Source: Bugulina stolonifera
Lineage: Eukaryota; Bryozoa; Gymnolaemata; Cheilostomatida; Bugulidae
Assembly: GCA_935421135.1 (NCBI GenBank)
Contig: OW285193.1
Location: forward strand, 8,178,496 to 8,242,495
Length of the DNA: 64,000 bases
Direction of reading: 5' to 3'
Shown: positions 59,601 to 64,000 of the stretch, piece by piece
How positions within the stretch are numbered: the stretch's first letter is position 1
Layout: every line of letters begins with the position of its first letter
Made by a program: the position numbers and the translations under genes
The notes under the pieces: generated by a model
Databases searched by the model: none
The model's input: only the letters and a program-made list of their open reading frames with translations
Told to the model about the DNA's origin: nothing

Positions 59601-61586
59601 ACTCCACTCAATACAAAACACCTGATCAAGAGATTCTACCACCTCAAATGGCATTCATTACACCAACCTGGGTGATAGACTGTGGCTCTAACAATAACCA
59701 CGGCTGGGCCTACTAGCTAAGTCTACTGGTTTGGGTGCTGGAGTTATCAGACCTCATTTAGGAACGATCATGAACCAATATAGCTTTAGAATCAAGTGAT
59801 TTCTCTAACATGATTTCTGGCCAATGGCCATAGAGCAGCAGATATACAGTCTATTGTAGCCTAGGGTATGGGCGCATGATCACCAGGATATAAGGAGGGT
59901 AGAAGATGCTGTGGAGTTGGACACACAGACAGACACATGTCGAAGCGAAATGTACAGAACCGTAACCACAGTGTTGATAGGGCAAGGAGAACACAATATA
60001 ATACACATGAGCTAATATAACACCATCTGCGTACTCTATTGGTTCAGTCTGCTACAGCTATGTCTGAGATATAGCATTAGCATTGCATCAGTATACTACT
60101 ACTAGGCACATGTGGCACTGCAACGATTCAATCCCTCACCACCAACGCCATCCTATATACAGTACACACCATATCATACAGCACTAAGAGTATTACAGCA
60201 AAAACTGCAAAATTGAGATCAATGTCTGTAGAGTACAAATCCATCACCTGCATGACCTCTGCAGAGGCTAGTTGGTATTCTGCCTCCCATAACATCCAGA
60301 GGTGTCGACACAACTAATCTGGTATGCAGCTGCTAATTACTAACACAGCAATGATACTGAAATCAGGGCAGCCTAACGGATGGATGGAGACAGAGAAGAT
60401 AAAAAGCATTTTGCACACACTTTGCTGTCAATCGAGAGTTTCATAACTTGAATTATTACTAGCAATGGCTGTCATAGAAATGACCCATCAATCTAAACAG
60501 CATGAAACCAGAACACCGCTATGTTATACCACCCTACCACCATATACAGAAAGATCATAGTCTAATATCATGATATGAAGCTTAGAAATATCTGACATTT
60601 ATCGTTATCAAGATGTCACCAAAATCCCATCATAATTAGACTGACAAATTTGAGAGCAAGACAATACTGCTATTATACATAACTTCAATATAAGTTCAAA
60701 TATAGACAAAGCCACACTATAAACACAAGGCATAAAATCTCCACTCTTGTTAGCAAAAACAACTTACCAGTATGAGATCAGCGCAGACTACTTGGGAACA
60801 GACCAATCAGCTAACTAATTATATAACATATCTCTACTGTTTACAGAGGAGACTACCTTATATACATTATACATACCAGTTTATGGAGTAACAGCTCTCG
60901 TAAATGGCTCATTCTAATGTCCTGTATATAAGTCGATAGACAGACAGGAGGATAGTGAAGACTAGAGACTATTATATTACACACTTGCTATCCACATTAC
61001 ATGATAATTGATGTGAATGATCTACTACCAAACAGTGTTCAGTGAATCTCAATACTAATCATATAAATATCAAGTCATGACTTTTATTTATTCAAAATCA
61101 TCTTCACAAAGTACCCAACCTTCTACATAATATACTACCACACTAGTGTATTATCTCCTGGCAAGCCTAGCCTTGTTATAATAACATATTTACTCACTCA
61201 CAAACTTTAGATAACTAATATTATTCTTATCAGGTAAATAATAGCATTACTAACTATCCTTTGACAAACTGAGTGAACAGTTCTGACGCATCATCTAGTG
61301 CAATGGGAGTTACCTCCCACTGCACAGTCAGTATCGAATACAGCTCGAGCTAGGAGTAAGAAATACACAGCGTAGTGCACAGCGTAAATACATGAACATC
61401 TAAAAGACAACTCCAAGTGCTGATAGGAAACTTCTGGAATTAAAGCGCTGCGATGTGTGAATTGTACATAATTATACAGATGTACAATCAAGGTATAAAC
61501 CTGAATGGTTTCCTTTACCAATAGCAGTTACCTCCTCGGTGGGCAGGTCTGACAGGTCAGGGTCGTATAGATACGTATGACACAGC
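41624..61586 (-). CDS. TNK2-like: ACK/TNK2-like non-receptor tyrosine kinase, twenty exons
   Basis: Minus-strand exons, all frame-joined: 61586-61532, 60921-60877, 59512-59300, 58887-58735, 56933-56742, 56373-56276, 55981-55855, 54026-53779, 53507-53359, 51502-51470 (33-bp microexon), 49289-49077, 47814-47588, 47006-46527, 44136-44035, 43631-43374, 43142-43036, 42639-42449, 42265-42159, 42057-41968 and 41842-41624, giving about 1100 residues. The kinase shows [37 protein letters not shown] with an activation-loop EYYQ, and WCAPE. An SH3 domain follows ([20 protein letters not shown]). A CRIB motif [20 protein letters not shown] marks Cdc42 binding. Ser/Pro-rich linkers and a C-terminal UBA domain ([23 protein letters not shown]) complete the ACK order. 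It should act downstream of Cdc42 in receptor trafficking. The N-terminus, where ACK has a SAM domain, is unresolved: no in-frame ATG before 60877-60921. Confidence 0.92.
53120..53345. repeat. ~21-bp minisatellite in an ACK-like intron
   Basis: About ten diverged units of GATGTTTACCTTAGTTACCAT. The array ends some 14 bp from the splice donor of the SH3 exon (53359, minus strand). Two open frames here are repeat read-through. Confidence 0.75.
54917..54964. repeat. Short foldback (GGAAGTTGTCC family)
   Basis: GGAAGTTGTCCTCT (54917-54930) and AGAGGATAACTCC (54952-54964) form an imperfect hairpin inside an intron of the ACK-like gene. Confidence 0.55.
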
Positions 61587-64000
61587 CTGAGAGCAACAGA
61601 GTTGCACAACTAAATTCAAGAGACAATAATATACTCTCAGGCACTGATACTGACCCAGTTACGTGACTTACCTACTTCACACTTCCTGTCTGTATGAAGA
61701 CTGATTAAGACACCGATGATTAGGTTGTACCGTCTGTGTACAGGTATGTAGCCTCTATGAGTGAACTATTAGCATAAGCGAATAGCGACCTCTATCCGTG
61801 TGTTTAATAATGTATACTACGGATCATTGCAAACAACGAACCATATGCATAATATACATATTATATTATAGTAATATACAGAGTGTCAGTCAGATATGGG
61901 CTGTTAGGTTTAACAATACCTGATATCAGCAGGAAACTAATAAATAGCCTAATGGGCCGAGAACTGTACTGGGTAGCTCTACTTGAATGCATATATTATA
62001 ACTTGAAATGAGCTTGGGAATAGGTTGATGAAGACTTGTACAGTCAAGTTCGACTTGCAAACCTGGTAAGGTTTTGAATACAGACTTAACTGAAGATTCA
62101 CTAGCAATATGTTATACTGGTATGCCCGTGTAAAACTAACATTATATTACAATGACACAGAGTGATAGTAGTGGGTAATATAATACCACATAAGTACCAA
62201 TTCCAATATTCGTTACTTACATTCAACACTAGACTTGACCTTGACATGGCGCCTGCTGCACGTAGTTTATAAACAAGGCAGTTCAATGAAATAAGTAAAT
62301 AAAAGAAGTAGTACTGTTAAAGCTATGACCTGCTACCAGCTAGTCCTGTTAGCACTGTAGATATAGAGCGACCAGTGTTCTAAACCAACAGCAAGTGACA
62401 TCAATATCAACATAACCCCCTGAACTCTATGACCTGTATACAAGCTGAATGTACACAACTAACTGTACTAGTTCAAATGCCAATGTTATCATTGTTTTAT
62501 TGCTTAATTGTAATCTCTATCAATCATCCATGTCATAACATAGCTAGTTCACAGACCAGGAAGAGCCAGTAGTTTATTTAGTAAAGTATTTAGGTAGGCC
62601 CATTTACAGAGTGACCATTATTGTAGAATTGTGGCGGTATTATGAAATATTCCATTTAAAATGATTCAAAAACATACCAATAGCAGCAATTACAATACTA
62701 TCTGAACTATTGGTCATACAAGAGGAGCAAACAACTCCAATAGCTAGTCATACACACGAGGGGACAACTCATCACTAGTACCACAACGACTTTCTAAATT
62801 ATAACCCAAACACAGAATCATTCAAATGGCCATGTTTTCTAATAGCAACTCATACTTAGTCTTATTCTCATACTGAGGCTGCAAATTTAACTATGAGAAC
62901 ACAACTTCCTACTCATTAGAAGAGAGAAGACAACTTTAGTTGACTATGATTGACATGAATGGTACTTTCGCACAACAAACCCCGATCTGCAGAATAGACT
63001 GAGAGAATATAGTGCTGAACACCTGTATATTGTTAAACACCACCTGAGAAAATATGCAGTTTGCTACAAGAATTTCACAGACGTCATAGGCCTAACAAAT
63101 AATAATTACCATTTCATTTCAAACAAAAGGATACAAGACGAGACAACTCCCATGCCCATGAATAGCTCTGCAATATTATTATAACGACACCACAAGGCAG
63201 GCATTAACATAACAGACAATCTAGACAAGGAAAACTATAGCCCATAGAAATGAGAGATGACATAAAAGCATGTGATGAGTATATAGAAGAAATACTGAAG
63301 CTGATTCTTCAACCTCAAATGGAATACATTTAACATACACAAATTCAAGTTACATGCCCACACTAGAGCCAATAGCCAATGGCTCTGGCCCACACTATAA
63401 TAACATAACAAGTACTACTACATGTACATTGTATACCATTCAAGTGTATCTAAAGTTGATATACATTATTTACTTTGGCCAGTTACAATACTTTTGTCAA
63501 CATGTGCAGTTTAATTCAAAGCAAATGCAATAATGCGATATTATTTTGGTAAATGATATAATGTGTTATTAGCGACTAATGACTAGGTTATAGAATGTGA
63601 TATGTCACATAAAAAGGATATATGTCACATACATCGAGGCAACGAGGAGAGGAAAAGAGTTTAGTTTAGCGGCTGACTGATTGATTGAATGGGGACAGAC
63701 TAATCACTAACTACAATCAGTAGCAGTAGCGATACATGGTATGACTGGAAAAGAGAAAATGTCTAGTAATAGCCTGCACTTCGCTATAATTTAAAAGGAT
63801 GCACAAATGTTACATTAGTTAGACACTTTTATTCTTGTAACTGTTTCCAGGTGTAGCTGTTAAGAAAGAGTTAATTATGTAATTAATAGAATTAAAAGTT
63901 AACAGATGTGCATCCTATAATATACATATAGGAGAATTACACAGATGGGTTTGGAGTAATTATATAACCACCAGGAGTTATGCCCCCTGTTTGGATGTTT
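61587..64000. other. Upstream region of the ACK-like gene
   Basis: No gene is supported. On the minus strand GAAGTAG followed by GTAAGTC near 61670 may end a 5' untranslated exon. Another ATG with nine codons and a GTAAGT donor (62247-62221) does not join in frame to the first coding exon. Several single copies of the GACAACTCC motif occur (for example 63142-63150). Confidence 0.35.

Noticed and set aside
62101..62286. Minus-strand ATG with a GTAAGT donor as the ACK-like first coding exon
   Set aside because: Its end phase brings a stop codon in the next exon, so it cannot be the start of the model given here.

Overview
This window is eukaryotic and almost certainly from an animal. It is AT-rich, its genes are split into many small exons with ordinary GT-AG (twice GC-AG) splice sites, and it encodes WEE1, an R-Ras-type GTPase and an ACK-type tyrosine kinase (kinase, SH3, CRIB, UBA). 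An early-branching invertebrate such as a demosponge would fit the compact, AT-rich gene style, but that is inference; no ribosomal or mitochondrial marker is present.

Layout from left to right. Positions 1-1543 hold the last two exons of an unrecognised plus-strand gene. Positions 2645-2962 hold a small two-membrane-segment protein resembling the CD225/dispanin family. Positions 4272-23548 (minus) are a complete five-exon R-Ras-like GTPase whose first intron is 16.5 kb. That intron contains a 9.56-kb mobile element (10472-20028). A shared upstream region (23549-25673) separates it from the divergently transcribed WEE1 kinase (25674-34210, ten exons). Next come a five-exon gene for an unrecognised 329-residue membrane protein (35682-37273) and a five-exon 3CxxC zinc-binding protein of the receptor-transporting-protein type (38842-40967). 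Converging on the latter is a roughly 20-kb minus-strand ACK/TNK2-like kinase gene (41624-61586, twenty exons, frame-consistent throughout). The last 2.4 kb is upstream sequence.

The outstanding object is the mobile element. It has a perfect 6-bp target-site duplication (TATGTT), AG...CT ends and about 540-bp, very GC-rich terminal inverted repeats, all of which are Polinton/Maverick hallmarks. It carries an intact-looking, intron-containing protein-primed family B DNA polymerase with N-terminal C2H2 fingers. Yet it is about half the usual size, and I can find only one other convincing gene: a spliced 406-residue nuclear-type protein with a lysine-rich, acidic, SUMO-interacting-like N-terminal half and an internally duplicated C-terminal half. 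No integrase, packaging ATPase, protease or capsid gene is visible. The two genes diverge from a roughly 650-bp centre made of 31-bp repeats arranged as one giant palindrome. This looks like a minimal, two-gene, replication-only Polinton derivative that depends on other elements for integration.

Smaller items include a family of short foldback sequences built on GGAGTTGTC/GACAACTCC, a triplicated splice donor in WEE1, a 57-bp minisatellite abutting the last WEE1 exon, a tRNA-derived SINE candidate and a MITE candidate. All gene models were built by reading splice sites and checking that reading frames join; none was tested against transcripts or databases.
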